From the NCBI GenBank assembly GCA_025716815.1, contig JAIXMN010000009.1, forward strand, positions 434,001-498,000: a stretch of 64,000 nucleotides of DNA. The letters run 5' to 3'. The DNA is from Dichotomocladium elegans (lineage: Eukaryota > Mucoromycota > Mucoromycetes > Mucorales > Lichtheimiaceae). Within the stretch, counting starts at the first letter, position 1, and each line of letters starts with the position of its first letter. Below the pieces are notes generated by a model that was not told the DNA's origin, did not search any database, and was given only the letters and a program-made list of their open reading frames with translations. Below are positions 10,956 to 21,743 of this stretch, one piece after another. The position numbers and the translations under genes are program-made.

Positions 10956-11178
10956 CATTCATATGATAACTTCGATTGCACTCCTATTCTCTCCATTCCT
11001 TCGTATCTTATCTTCTATGACGACAGCAACCTTTCCCCGACTTGATAACAACGTATGACAAACTCATTGAATATTTAAGAAAACTCGAGCTCAAATAAAA
11101 TAGAGACACCTCTCTTGATCCTAACTCTTTGACCTGTTTCCAGAAGTCTATTGCTATACCCTACATCAACGATCTTTC
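10956..11178 (+). other. gap between RNase H and integrase ORFs
   Basis: About 220 bp with stops in all frames, holding an AATAAA-like ATAAAATAG stretch. It separates two pol domains that are normally fused. A spliced or separately initiated integrase is possible; I saw no strong GT donor in the pol frame. Confidence 0.5.
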
Positions 11179-12546
11179 GTGGGTGGTCGTTTAGGTCACT
11201 CATCAATACTTATCATGGATTATGCCTTCTATCTCAGTCTCTATTACTACTTGGAAAGTGGCACTTATCCCATCGGGTCTTCTGATGCCGTCAAATTGAA
11301 AGTGAGAAGACACGCTGCCAAATACCGCCATCATCAAGGCCGACTCTTCCTCAAGAAAACATCTGGCAGGGGTCTTTGGGGACGCGAGCTGTTACACGAG
11401 GGTAATATTGCCGATGTGATAACCCAAGTTCACGAGGAGGGCCACACGGGTATACGCAACACTTGGATCAAGGTTAAGCAGGCTTATGTGGCTCCAGGAT
11501 TACGAAACAAGGTTCAAGAGATAGTGAAAGCTTGCGAAACTTGCCAATTCCGTAAAAGACGACCTCATAAAAGATACGAACCAGCCAAGCCCATCCCTAC
11601 TCCTCTCAAGCCGTTCTATATGGTTGGCGTGGACGCCGTCGGCCCAATCAAACTTCCAAATCAAGATGACAAATACATCCTTGTTGCTGTAGATTATTTG
11701 ACACGTTGGCCTATCGCTCAAGCCGTCTCGAATATCACACAAGAAACAACTGCCGACTTTTTGATGAACCAGCTGGTAGTTGTATTTGGCGTCCCATCGT
11801 ACATCCTATCCGATAGAGGTTCAAACTTTACGTCAGGTTACATCCGTGAATTCCTTAAGGAGTTAGGCTGTCGCCACATTACCACCACTGCTTACAGACC
11901 TCAGACGAATGGCCTATGCGAAAGGATGAATCAGACGATAGTTCAAACACTATCGAAGTTGGTGCGAGATGCTGATGACCTTTTCAATTGGGACCGATAT
12001 TTGGGACCTACGCTATTATCAATTAGAACCACTCCCAATGATGCTACCAAATATTCCCCTGCCATGTTGCTATTTGGATACGAATTGAGAACACCATCAA
12101 CCTGGCCAGCTCCTAGACGCGATTTTGTGGAAGGGGAACTAGAAGAGGAAATCGCAAATCGCGTACGAGTCATCCAATATTTATGCGATAACGTTCGAAT
12201 GGTTGCCAAGGAAAAGGCTGCTGCAAGGAAAGAACAAGACAAGAAGAGATATGATCTTTCAGTCGCATTCCGCAAGCGTTTCAGAGTCGGTGAACAAGTA
12301 TTAATGCGTGACCAAAACCCTGCGAACAAGTTTGCTGATCGCTGGCTGGGACCTATGTTGATCGTCAAGGTGAATAACAACGGCACATACCGCTTGGAGG
12401 GGCCAAACACGCAACGACTTACAGGTGCTGTGCATGGAGATAATTTGACACCTTTTATAAGAAGACATAATATGGTGCCAGATGTTCAAACGAGTAATTC
12501 GATAAGGCAATTTCAAGCGTGGGTCGAACGTTGGCGCCAAGACTAA
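11179..12546 (+). CDS. Pol part 2: integrase
   Basis: Open frame of 455 codons. An HHCC zinc-binding N-domain is visible (HEEGHTGIRNT, then CETCQFRKRRP), followed by the DDE catalytic core: VGVDAVGPI (first Asp), ILSDRGSNF (second Asp), and AYRPQTNGLCERMNQTI, where the Glu of CERMNQ is the third acid. The C-terminal part has the DNA-binding-type block VGEQVLMRDQNP and RWLGPMLIVKV. No chromodomain follows. The upstream in-frame start is uncertain because the zinc domain begins well inside the ORF. Confidence 0.93.
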   Translation: MGGRLGHSSILIMDYAFYLSLYYYLESGTYPIGSSDAVKLKVRRHAAKYRHHQGRLFLKKTSGRGLWGRELLHEGNIADVITQVHEEGHTGIRNTWIKVKQAYVAPGLRNKVQEIVKACETCQFRKRRPHKRYEPAKPIPTPLKPFYMVGVDAVGPIKLPNQDDKYILVAVDYLTRWPIAQAVSNITQETTADFLMNQLVVVFGVPSYILSDRGSNFTSGYIREFLKELGCRHITTTAYRPQTNGLCERMNQTIVQTLSKLVRDADDLFNWDRYLGPTLLSIRTTPNDATKYSPAMLLFGYELRTPSTWPAPRRDFVEGELEEEIANRVRVIQYLCDNVRMVAKEKAAARKEQDKKRYDLSVAFRKRFRVGEQVLMRDQNPANKFADRWLGPMLIVKVNNNGTYRLEGPNTQRLTGAVHGDNLTPFIRRHNMVPDVQTSNSIRQFQAWVERWRQD

Positions 12547-12549
12547 AGG

Positions 12550-12579
12550 GGTAGTAGGTTCGGCCTGGAAAGGGGTATG
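12550..12579 (+). promoter_or_regulatory. candidate polypurine tract
   Basis: Purine-rich sequence ending TGGAAAGGGGTATG immediately before the 3' LTR, where plus-strand DNA synthesis would be primed. Confidence 0.6.
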
Positions 12580-13304
12580 TGACACGTCCGGTCGGAATAT
12601 GTACAGGCCTCACCTACCATCTTTGGGTGAAAGGTTAAAGTCTAGCCCTTTTCTCGGTCTCCCTCCTTATGCCACACGTGACCCTCACGATTCTATCTCC
12701 CCCATCACATGACCAGAACTCGTCCTTCCATATCACGTGATCTTTTATCTTCTCTTCAAGTTGCGTCATTCATTGCTGTTATCATCACCTTTATCTTTCA
12801 TACGTTATCGTCACATGCCACCCCCCCTTCTATCTGAAAATCTTATGCTTATTGCTGTTATCATTGTCCCCGCTGTTATCATTGTCCCCGCTGTTATCAT
12901 TGTCCCTGCTGTTATCTACATCCCTATCATTCCGAGTTATCACCGTTCCAGTCTATCTTCACATGCCATCAACCTTATGTGCAATTTTTATCATTCGTCA
13001 ATCATTTTAAGGAGTCGAAATATAAAGGACCTCCGAGGGGAAATCAATAAAAGGGAGGACCCTCTCGTCTATTTCTATTTTGGGGGCTAATTCTGAAGGT
13101 GCACTGAATCCACTTGACTGGTGAGGCTTGGAGCCATTTGTTATTATTGTCTCGTTGCATTCATTGTACTTCCCTGTAGTTTAGCATCATATTACATTGA
13201 CGATCTATCTTCTTGTATTTTTATCATCGATCTACGTATACATCCCTCCCCACTACTATTGTTTTCGTTCATCTTTCTGTTGGCTTCAGGTACCGCACGT
13301 GTCA
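12580..13304 (+). repeat. 3' LTR (725 bp)
   Basis: Identical by eye to 6717-7441, including the 18 bp triplication and both terminal inverted repeats. Confidence 0.95.
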
Positions 13305-13308
13305 TCTC

Positions 13309-13382
13309 TTTCTGCACCTCGGGGCGGACATAAGCTCCATTGAGCACGGTCCTTTATGCCTCACAAATAAACCAAGTTTCAT
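13309..13382 (+). mobile_element. 5'-truncated LINE tail, right piece
   Basis: The sequence from TTTCTGCACCTCGGGGCGG to AATAAACC aligns with 18020-18098, the 3' end of the LINE copy below. It is followed directly by a second copy of the first 15 nt of the tRNA-Ser gene. Confidence 0.8.
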
Positions 13383-13397
13383 CTCGGACAAACTGAC
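13383..13397. repeat. target-site duplication copied from tRNA-Ser
   Basis: CTCGGACAAACTGAC is the same as 6692-6706, the 5' end of the tRNA gene. The two copies flank the LINE tail, which was later split by the LTR element. Confidence 0.8.
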
Positions 13398-14095
13398 GAC
13401 ATTTCTCTCAACCTCCAGCACTTACTTTTGTTGGTTACAGAAAGAAGTCTTCCTCGACCTTTACAAAACACAACAACCTTTTACAAAAAACACACAACAA
13501 AGCACGTAGGAACACTTGTTTGCATTAACTAACGTCCCACCCGTCAAAATCGGCCAACGAATCAGCTCCCCATCTCCATTGCTAATCCCCATCTCAACCA
13601 TTAGCATGAAACGTCGCCAATCTTGCACTCCTGACCGCTGATCTTACATTCCTGCCTTTAAAAAGAACCGCATCTCTAACATCCGCCCGCCAACCCAACT
13701 ACTGAAATGGGTGCTCAAAAAAAGCAATTAACTCATCTGGTCCTTGATGTTCTGCCCCTGGCAATTCGAAGCCCGCAATCTCCCCTGCCTTCCTGCGCCA
13801 GTTTCGCCTCGACTTTTCCAGTGCAAAAGCGTCGATCGTGTGCCCCAACTCGGCCTGTGCAGACATTGGATCGATAAACATGTCTGCTAAAACGAACCCG
13901 GCGTATGAGCATCCCGCGCCAATGTTCCACTGTGGCTCATCCAGCTCACTCCTGCTATTACAGTGGCAAACCACGTGGCACCCAGGGACAAAACGATCCA
14001 TCCGAAATCCCACAAGCAACCCGCGCAGCCGACGACCACAGCTACCATAGACACTGAGCTGACTCCAGGTATGTTTTAACATACTGATCCAAATA

Positions 14096-17000
14096 TGTCT
14101 GACTGCATCCGGGAGATCATTGCTCGCCTTAAAGTAGCTGAAAAGGGTCTCTCAGATCTCACCACAGTTCTCTCTCCGGCCCTGCACTCACCCAACTTGC
14201 CCAATAATGAGTGAAATTACCATCACTCTTTGGAATGCGAGTGGTCTTATCAAGCAGGCCATCTCGCCTATTATCGGTAAGTTTTCTACTTCTACACTCA
14301 TTTTCATTACAGAAACATGGCTTCTCTCTCCCCATCGATACCCAACAGCATGGGATCAATATCACACCTACGCACTCCCCGTTAACAATTCACATCGCGG
14401 TAGGATGGGCATAGCTCTACTAGTCCATCCCGACTGTCCTTATCCTATCCATGTCCTTCCTTCATTCTCTCCTTAGGAGGTCATCCAATGTTCGCTTACA
14501 TTGCTCGCATTGGTCTAGATAAAGGCTCTACATCAGGGTATGTACAATGGTAAAGACACAATGTAACTACAGGTTATGCATGTCCAGAATGTTGACCATT
14601 GTCCAGAAAACTGTTAACCATGATTTTTAAAAACAGGATGATACTTACTGGATAAAATTCTAGAAAGAAATCCAACGTTATACCCGATTGTACATACCCT
14701 GGTGTAGAGCCTTTATCTAGACCAATGCGAGCAATGTAAGCGAGCATTGGATGACCTCCTTATCTTCTCTCCTGTCAAATCAGATATTCTCATTCATTGC
14801 TTGTACCTTTCCCTCCTCCACTTCCTTTTCCAATTCCGCCGCTTTAGATATTCTCTCCTCCCTCCCCCTTAATTCTCATCATAGCATAGCCAACACCATC
14901 ATATGTGGCGATCTCAATGACCGAAATGCCAGCCTCCTCGGTGACACCCGAACAAACTCCCGCGGTGCCTTGCTCACCAACTGGGTTGGCGAACAAGGTA
15001 TCATTTACTGGAGTTCTCGCCTTGCCTTTGGACAGCCGACTTATGTTGCTCGGCGGGTTGATCAAGATGAAGCTAGTGTGATTGACCTTTTTTGTAGCAC
15101 TAACGAACTACTAGAGGCGCATCCACATCGATCATGATCCCGACCTCGGCTCCGACCACCGGCCTGTACAGCTCAGGTTTACGCTTCCTCAACCACCCTG
15201 CCGCAGCGATCACCCTCGTCTCCTCTGGCATCTCAGCAAGCTAGATGACCCAAAACCACGGCACTTATACCAAGACCGCTTCGAAGCCCTAGTCACTCCA
15301 GTTAACGAGCATATTTCTGCTACGTTGGACATTGAGAACGTCTGTCCGGATCTCGACGGTCTCGCGGAGTCCCTCACAACGACCATTCACCAGGCCTTAG
15401 ATGACTCGGTATGTCGCCGCTCCCCCCCGCCGTACGTACAAGGAAGGGTTCTGGACCGATTAACTTGAAACCGTGTATCAAGAGCGAGAGCTTTGTCACC
15501 GCCGCCGCCGCCGCCGCGCCATAGGCATCCACCGACTATACTGGCATGGTTGCCACATTGTAGCTGCCGCCTAGTTTCGCTCCCTGCTGCAGCGCCGGCG
15601 CCGACAAACATGGGGCGAATTCTGCACCAAGATGGCTAGTGACGATTGCTCTACCACCACTACCTCCGTAAAGCGCATCCGCCAAAATCGTGCCCATCAC
15701 CCAACATTCACCGACCCTGTGGGTCCTGCGATTACTGCGAAACAGATGGCCCAGCACCTCACGTCTGTGAATGCTGGCATCTTTCTCCCTCGAGTATGTG
15801 CAGCCCCGCCCCCTCGTCCTCTTGGACCACATCCGGAGGATGATCCCTGCCCGTTTGACGAGACATCCGTGAAGAATGCAATGGGAACCGTCGCGTGCCG
15901 AGACGTTGACCCCCATCTCCGGCCTCTTAGACCCCGCCGTCACTGCCCTGTTCCAATTGTGTTGGCTCTGATCGTCTACACCTGCCGCATGGCTAGTTAC
16001 CCATGTGGTTTAATATACAAGAAAAAGTCGCCCACGGATCCAGGCAATTTCCGACAGATTAGCTTGACTTCGGTCTTGCGAAGGGTCATGGAGATCTGCC
16101 TGTATGAAGCGCTCCGCGCTGCGTCTCCGCCGTTAGATATAGCCAGGGTGAATTTAAACTTCAGCGCAGTGCCCTGGACCAAACGCTATGCTTACATGAA
16201 CTTGTCTTTCGACATCATGCATAGACCAGTCGCCTCCCGGTCTTGGTCTTTTTAGACATAAAGAAGGCCTATGATACCGTTGAGCGGGCTATCATATGAC
16301 GGGCTCTTGAACCACAGGCATCCCTTGCTCTTCTCGGCTTTCTGCAAAGCCTTTTTGACGATGTGGCCATCGAATTTCTTCTTTCCGGCGATCACTCTTC
16401 GCAATTTTGCCGTTCTACTGGTGTTTTGCAAGGCTCCATCCTCTCTTCTCACCTCTACTCGCTCATCTCCTCGCCCTTTAAGATATAAATTCGGACTCTG
16501 ACTCTGACTTTGTGGCTCCTCGGCCGGCTTTCCGGTTGGTCGGTGGAAAGTGGATCAATTGCCTTCTCTACGCAAACGATGTTGCCCTCATTGCAGATCC
16601 CAAAACCATGCCTCTTTTGCTGTCTTCTGCAGAAAAAGATTTCCAGTCTTTTGGGTACCGTTGAAATCCTGCAAAATGCGCTGTTCTCAATCCTGGCAGG
16701 GGCCAGGTCCTCCAACTATACGGCTAGGTTATCCCCGTTGCCCCATCTTTCCGGTACCTCGGGGTGCCGTTCAATCTCGTTGTCAGATTGATCCTACCAT
16801 GTTGGTCCAGCACAATGTCAGCTCTGTTCCCATCGCCATGCGGACACTCAGCTCGATTGGCTGCAGCCCTTCTGGGTTCCCTCTCTTCTCTTTGTCCGCC
16901 TGTATCAGCAGTTCATCAGACCCAACATGGGGTATGGCCTCGCCATCACTCCATTCCTCAAGAAGGACCTGAGGGTCCTGGAACGTGATCAAGACCAATG

Positions 17001-17799
17001 CCTCCGTCGCTTGTTTGGTGGCCACCAAACGTCTTCCACCATTGTGTTTCGGCACATGGCGGGACTGCGTACAATGGCTGAGCGCGTCGAGATCCTCGGC
17101 GCAAAATACCTCATCCACGCCGGAAAAGACATCGCTACCTGTCCTCCGCCATCGCCTACTCAACGACCACCGCCTGCTCTTGTCGAATCCCATCTGGGTA
17201 CGACTCCCTTTCCCAAAAGAAAATGCCGGCAGCTAAACCTTGACGTTTGCTATCCAACAATTCCGCATCCAAGGCCTACAAGCCTACTGTGCCGATCTTC
17301 ACTCAGGAGTGCTCTTTTCTGCCGCTCGCCTTGATCTTGGGATAGACCCAATCCTCTACCTCCCAATGATATCCCGTGACCGCGGTCGTTTGGTCCGCTG
17401 GCGCACGGGCTGGTTGCCTGGAAAGTTTATCGCTTGTCAATGCGGCGAAAAACGCATCAGCCGCCATCACCTCATGGTTTGCCTCTCTGTCGCTGCCCGC
17501 CTCGATATGCCAATGGATGCCTCACCCAACCCATGAACCATCGCCTCAATCGCCTCCCTCGTCGTCATCCCCTCTCCGCTGCCCACCTTCTCTTCTGGCA
17601 TACCCGCTGGCCGGCGTTGCTGGACGTTCTCTCCGACATCAGTCACGTACGTCGTCCGTACAAATCGCACACTGACGATGATGACCACTGGTTCCAATTC
17701 TTAGCCTGGCTCACCCCTTTACCTCCACGTCTTACCTCTGCATCCATTCCCCTGCGTCCGGCCGCTGATGAAGTTGTTCTCCGTGATTTTGACTTCTGA
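14096..17799 (+). pseudogene. Degenerate LINE (non-LTR retrotransposon) ORF region
   Basis: A short 39-codon frame (14096) ends by overlapping the next ATG (ATGAGTGA at 14207). The ORF2-like frame starts with an AP-endonuclease domain (ITLWNASGL, ITETWLLSP, RGRMGIALLVHP), which the MITE at 14476-14759 interrupts, then resumes (IICGDLNDRNA, RVDQDEASVIDL). The reverse transcriptase follows with frameshifts: PTDPGNFRQISLTSVLR (about 16030-16085), KKAYDTVERA (about 16260), VLQGSILSSHLYSL (about 16425), and the catalytic box read as YANDVALIADP (about 16570-16605) in place of YADD. Later blocks include FLKKDLRVLERDQDQCLRRL and a Cys/His motif CQCGEKRISRHHLMVC (about 17437). The frame ends at 17799. 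Multiple frameshifts and the altered active site make it inactive. Confidence 0.85.
14476..14759. mobile_element. Harbinger-type MITE inside the LINE
   Basis: A 284 bp element with terminal inverted repeats of about 70 bp starting GGAGGTCATCCAATG, flanked by the 3 bp duplication TTA. It has no coding capacity. The TTA duplication and the internal AT-rich spacer fit Tourist-like MITEs mobilised by PIF/Harbinger transposases. It interrupts the endonuclease domain, so it inserted after the LINE. Confidence 0.85.
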
Positions 17800-18105
17800 T
17801 GCGTCGAGAATGCCCACTGTATCTTTATCCCCATAGCTTAATTTGTATCCTTTATCCCATATATTTTATTCGACATTATTACTGGAAAAAGTCGACGGAA
17901 AAGAAGAAAAATCGTTTATCCTCCGCACTAACCCACTTAGCCTTCCGGTTATGCCATCTGCCTATAGTCTTGCCGCCCTTTCCCCTGCTCCCCCCCATGG
18001 GATTTTCATAGCGTTTTCCTTCTGCATCTTGGGGCGGAGATCAGCTCCGTAGAGTACAGTCCTTTATGTCTCCTTAATAAACCGCGTCTCACCTCAGTTC
18101 AGCCT
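17800..18105 (+). mobile_element. LINE 3' untranslated end
   Basis: Sequence after the last LINE codon, ending with GGGGCGGAGATCAGCTCCG, TCCTTTATGTCTCC and AATAAACC. Its last about 90 bp match the truncated tail beside the tRNA-Ser gene, which defines the 3' end at about 18098. Confidence 0.7.
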
Positions 18106-19096
18106 TCTGCTTTTTTCGCAGCACGTTCACAGATGGGGTCGGAGGTATGGATATACAGTGTGAAGAAATGATTAAAACAAGCCAGGGAAAGTTAACGTGT
18201 TAAAAAGCATTTGAAAGAAATGGAAGTCGTATTGTGTGGGATGACATTTACTTTTCTGCATGATGAACGGATAGAGTGCATGTTCTGGAATGCTCATGAG
18301 CAAGCTGTGGCAAATGCAAAGCATTACTTGCCCTAGGATAATAAAAATGTTATTTGAATTTCCCGTACTCACTAATCAAGGAAGGTAAGGATGGAGCAAC
18401 TATCAGGCATCCTCTAGGCTTCCTTAAAGCTACAATGGACGAAATGGACATATGAATATATGAAGGACCGCTATTTGGTAAAGAGTAAACTGGTAAGATC
18501 CAACAAATACGCCGAGTATTCTCCATTTATCTGACGTGGTTAATGCTAGGATGGGGTTTAATCGTTGCGCAGGGCGATACTTTGGAAAGCTTTATCCTAT
18601 CGATACGCTCATACTATATAGCTTATGGGACTACTATCCTATCGTCAGTGTTGATGACTAGTATAGGTCGTACTTCCTCACTCCGTTCACGCCTCGCAAT
18701 TATCTTAAGAGAGCGTTATTATATACAGTTTTCCAAAAATGAATCTAACACCTTGTGTCCTTTATAGATAAGACAGATCAAATAGGATATCAGACTCCTC
18801 GGGGAGGTCGCTTGTGCTTGCCCCTGCTGCTGGTGTTGCGTGTCCTTGCTCCTGTCGCTACTTCTGGAGCATCACCCAATCCCTCCGCCGTGGTTATCAC
18901 CACGGCCTAACCAGGATACGTCTGTTGTGAGCCGGATGGTAAGTCAAAGTGTAAAGGGATGGGATAATGTTTTCTATTGACTAACGGCATCTCTTTTACC
19001 TGCTGATATGACAATTTCATATAATTTTATGCGACATTATTTTTATCTTGTATACAAAATTTTATTTTCAAAAACAAGGTGGATGAAGTGCTTGCT
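18106..19096. other. gene-free stretch
   Basis: AT-rich with short frames only. One small palindrome, GCCGTGGTTATCACCACGGC at about 18889-18908. No gene is recognised. Confidence 0.5.
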
Positions 19097-21163
19097 TCAG
19101 CCTTGCACCCGTTTGGTATGTGACTTCCATAGCGCTTCGCGCAGAAGGAACTTTTGATACTTGCCTGTATTAAAAGTACAAGCTATTAGATAAACACACT
19201 ATGGCTATCCTCAATAATCAGGCTTACCAGTGCTCGTCTTCGGAATGCTGTCAGTAAAAATGACCTTTGAAGGGCATTTGTACCCTGCTAAATTCTTTCG
19301 ACAGTGTGCAATGACTTCTTCGCTCGTGCAGGTACGACCGGCTTTAAGGATCACATAGGCGTATGGACGCTCGCCCCACTTTTCATCTGGCCCTCCAACG
19401 ATAGCACTATAAAAGCATGTGAAGTCAGAAGGACGCATTATCACGGCCATGATTGTTTTTCCGTGTACCACTCAGAAACGGCGTCCAATTGAACAACGAC
19501 ACTCTCGACCTCGATGGAACTAATATTTTCGCCGCCGGACACAATGACATCCTTGGAACGATCCACAATTTCGACGGACCCATCCATATGGCGAACAGCC
19601 AAATCACCTGTCCAGAATACACCGCCATGGAAAGCCTTCGCGGTCTCTTCAGGATCATTATAGTATCCGAGCATGGTCATGTTGCCCGTCATGCAAATTT
19701 CACCAACAACCTTGCCGTTGGGAGGAACATCCTCAAGCGTTTCTCGGTTTATCACGCGCATTTCATCGGCCATCGACGTGGCATAACCTTGACGAGCAGC
19801 CAGCGTGAGATGAGTCTCTTCAGGGTACTGCTCCAATGCCGCTCGATCGTACGTCAGAGCTGCAGGTCCATATGTTTCTGTTAAACCGTACACCTGTGTT
19901 GGCTCAATATTGAGGTTACGCAATCTTTGGATGTGCGTTGGGGAGAGCGCTGCGCCTAGCAGAGAGCACGAAGATGTGTTAAAGCTTACGCAATTATAAA
20001 ATACAAAAATATCAACACAAATGCATCCTAGCTTTTTGTTTACCTCCGCTGAAAGAAAATACAGTGTGATTAAGACGAGTAGCGTCCTTGTGGTTGCAGA
20101 TCTCATTTTGTACAGTCGGCGCTCCACAGTAATGCGTAATACCTTCTTCTTTCAGATACTTCCAGATTACCGTGTAGTCGATCGTGTTGAGCATCACTTG
20201 TGTTGCTACACATGGCAAAATAATATGCCGTTTATGATCCAAGCCATGCACTCTCGTTCTTTCGCCTTCTCCTTTTTTACTTACCACCAACAGCTACAAG
20301 AGCCCAGGGGAAATTCCACCCATTACAGTGGAACATGGGAAGTGTCCAGAGATATACAGTTTCTGATGTCAGGCGAGTATTGATACACATTGCCATGGCC
20401 ATCATATAGCATCCACGGTAGGAAACCATGACGCCCTTGGGTCGTCCAGTGGAACCGGATGTGTAGTTGATCGAGATAACAGCGTTCTCGTCTGTTGTGA
20501 GTGGCAGCTCGTTCCAGGATCTTTTCGGGGGGTGCTCTGCAAGGATCGTCTCGTATTGGCAGAAGGGACCAGCCTCCTTGTGATAATCTGCAACTTCGAT
20601 CCGCTTCACACGCTCATTAACCGCGGGGGACACGCGGCTTCTCAATTCGTGCTGAACAATGAGCACGCTAGCGCCAGAGTGCGTGACAACGTATTCAAGT
20701 TCTGGAGGCATTAGGCGAGTGTTGAGTGGGACAATGATGGCGCCAGCGGCAGGGATGGCAAAATTAGCCTCGAGAAAAGCAGGAACATTCTGGCAAAGAA
20801 CAGCGACGCGATCGCCAGGTTTCACACCATACTGATCGATAAGAGCGTTCGCAAGGCGGAGGACACGTTCGGCAAAAGTCTGAAAGGTGATACGCCGGTT
20901 GGCATGGATAACGGCAGTTTTGTGAGGATACACCATAGCACTCCGTAAAAGAAATCGAAGAGGGTCCAGGGGGGAAAGGTATGGTACTTGACCAGGGCGG
21001 CGCTGGATTCGCACTGTAAGGATTATTAGGCAATATCGTAAGCGGCTAGAAAAAATCATTGGCGGCTGGGTTGCTCACACTTTTCAAAATAGGGACTTCC
21101 ATTCTCTGAGAGATGGTTGGCAATGCTCTGAAGTCGTCTTGCAGGGGTGGAAGTGTCAGTCAT
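19097..21163 (-). CDS. Acyl-CoA synthetase (AMP-forming), peroxisomal, copy 1
   Basis: Six exons: 21163..21079, 21013..20285, 20205..20044, 19955..19469, 19406..19228, 19164..19097; GT-AG introns of 62-88 bp; 569 residues, usual for the family. It activates a carboxylic acid with ATP to an acyl-adenylate and transfers it to CoA. The phosphate-binding motif YTSGSTGRPKGVM is at about residue 212. Also seen are YGLTETYGP, the hinge TGDLAVRHMDGSVEIVDRSKD, and the catalytic Lys in PKTSTGKYQKF near the C-terminus. Similarity is to plant AAE/short- or medium-chain synthetases; the substrate is unknown. Residues 10-18, RLQSIANHL, fit the PTS2 peroxisomal consensus (R-L-X5-H-L). There is no PTS1 (ends RVQG). 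A tandem paralog lies 580 bp upstream with exons 2-5 of identical length. Confidence 0.93.
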
Positions 21164-21743
21164 AGGGGTATGGTAATTAAAGGAGAAAAAGAGGTGAGGT
21201 TATAAAAAAAATTCCCAAGTCCTTTAAGTAGATTCCGGCTTTATTTATTTTTTCTCAGGAACTGTGCAACCTTGCATATCGCATTAATCGTCTGGGGATA
21301 ACAAAGTGCTTAATTGTTTGTCCATTTTTTTCATCTTTTTCGTCTAGGATGCTTCTCTCTGATTTTTGAAGCATCCCGACGTGTGGGGTACTCCTTTCGC
21401 CGAACCTCGGGTTTTTATTTTCAGTTTGACTTCCGATCTTTCTCCACAATTTCGTCAGTCGGTGCTCCTCTTCCCCACCTTTTGTAAGTCTCATTCCCAC
21501 ATTTCACCCGACGATCACCAATGCTCTTGATATTTCAACCCCCATTTCGTGATATTCTGACTTTAATGTTTTGCCGTGTGGGGCCGTGGGAAGTATGATA
21601 ACCATACTTACTGAAGATGAACTCCAGCCTGCGTAGACCCCCCCCAAATCATCCCTTGCTTTTTGGACGCGGACGTCATCTGAAAGCTATTCATCAAATC
21701 TATAAGAACCATCCTAATCCTAATGAATTCATGGTTCCATCAA
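21164..21743. other. intergenic region between the tandem synthetases
   Basis: Contains the promoter of copy 1 and the 3' flank of copy 2. No other gene is seen. Confidence 0.5.

Larger units (their letters stand above)
6717..13304 (+). mobile_element. Complete Ty3/gypsy LTR retrotransposon
   Basis: A 6588 bp element flanked by the 4 bp duplication TCTC (6713-6716 and 13305-13308). The LTRs start TGACACG and end CGTGTCA. Gene order is gag, protease, reverse transcriptase, RNase H, integrase, which defines Ty3/gypsy (Metaviridae-type) rather than Ty1/copia. No chromodomain is seen after integrase and no envelope-like ORF is present. The two LTRs look identical wherever I compared them and the gag and pol frames are open, so insertion is recent and the element may be active. 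Confidence 0.95.
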
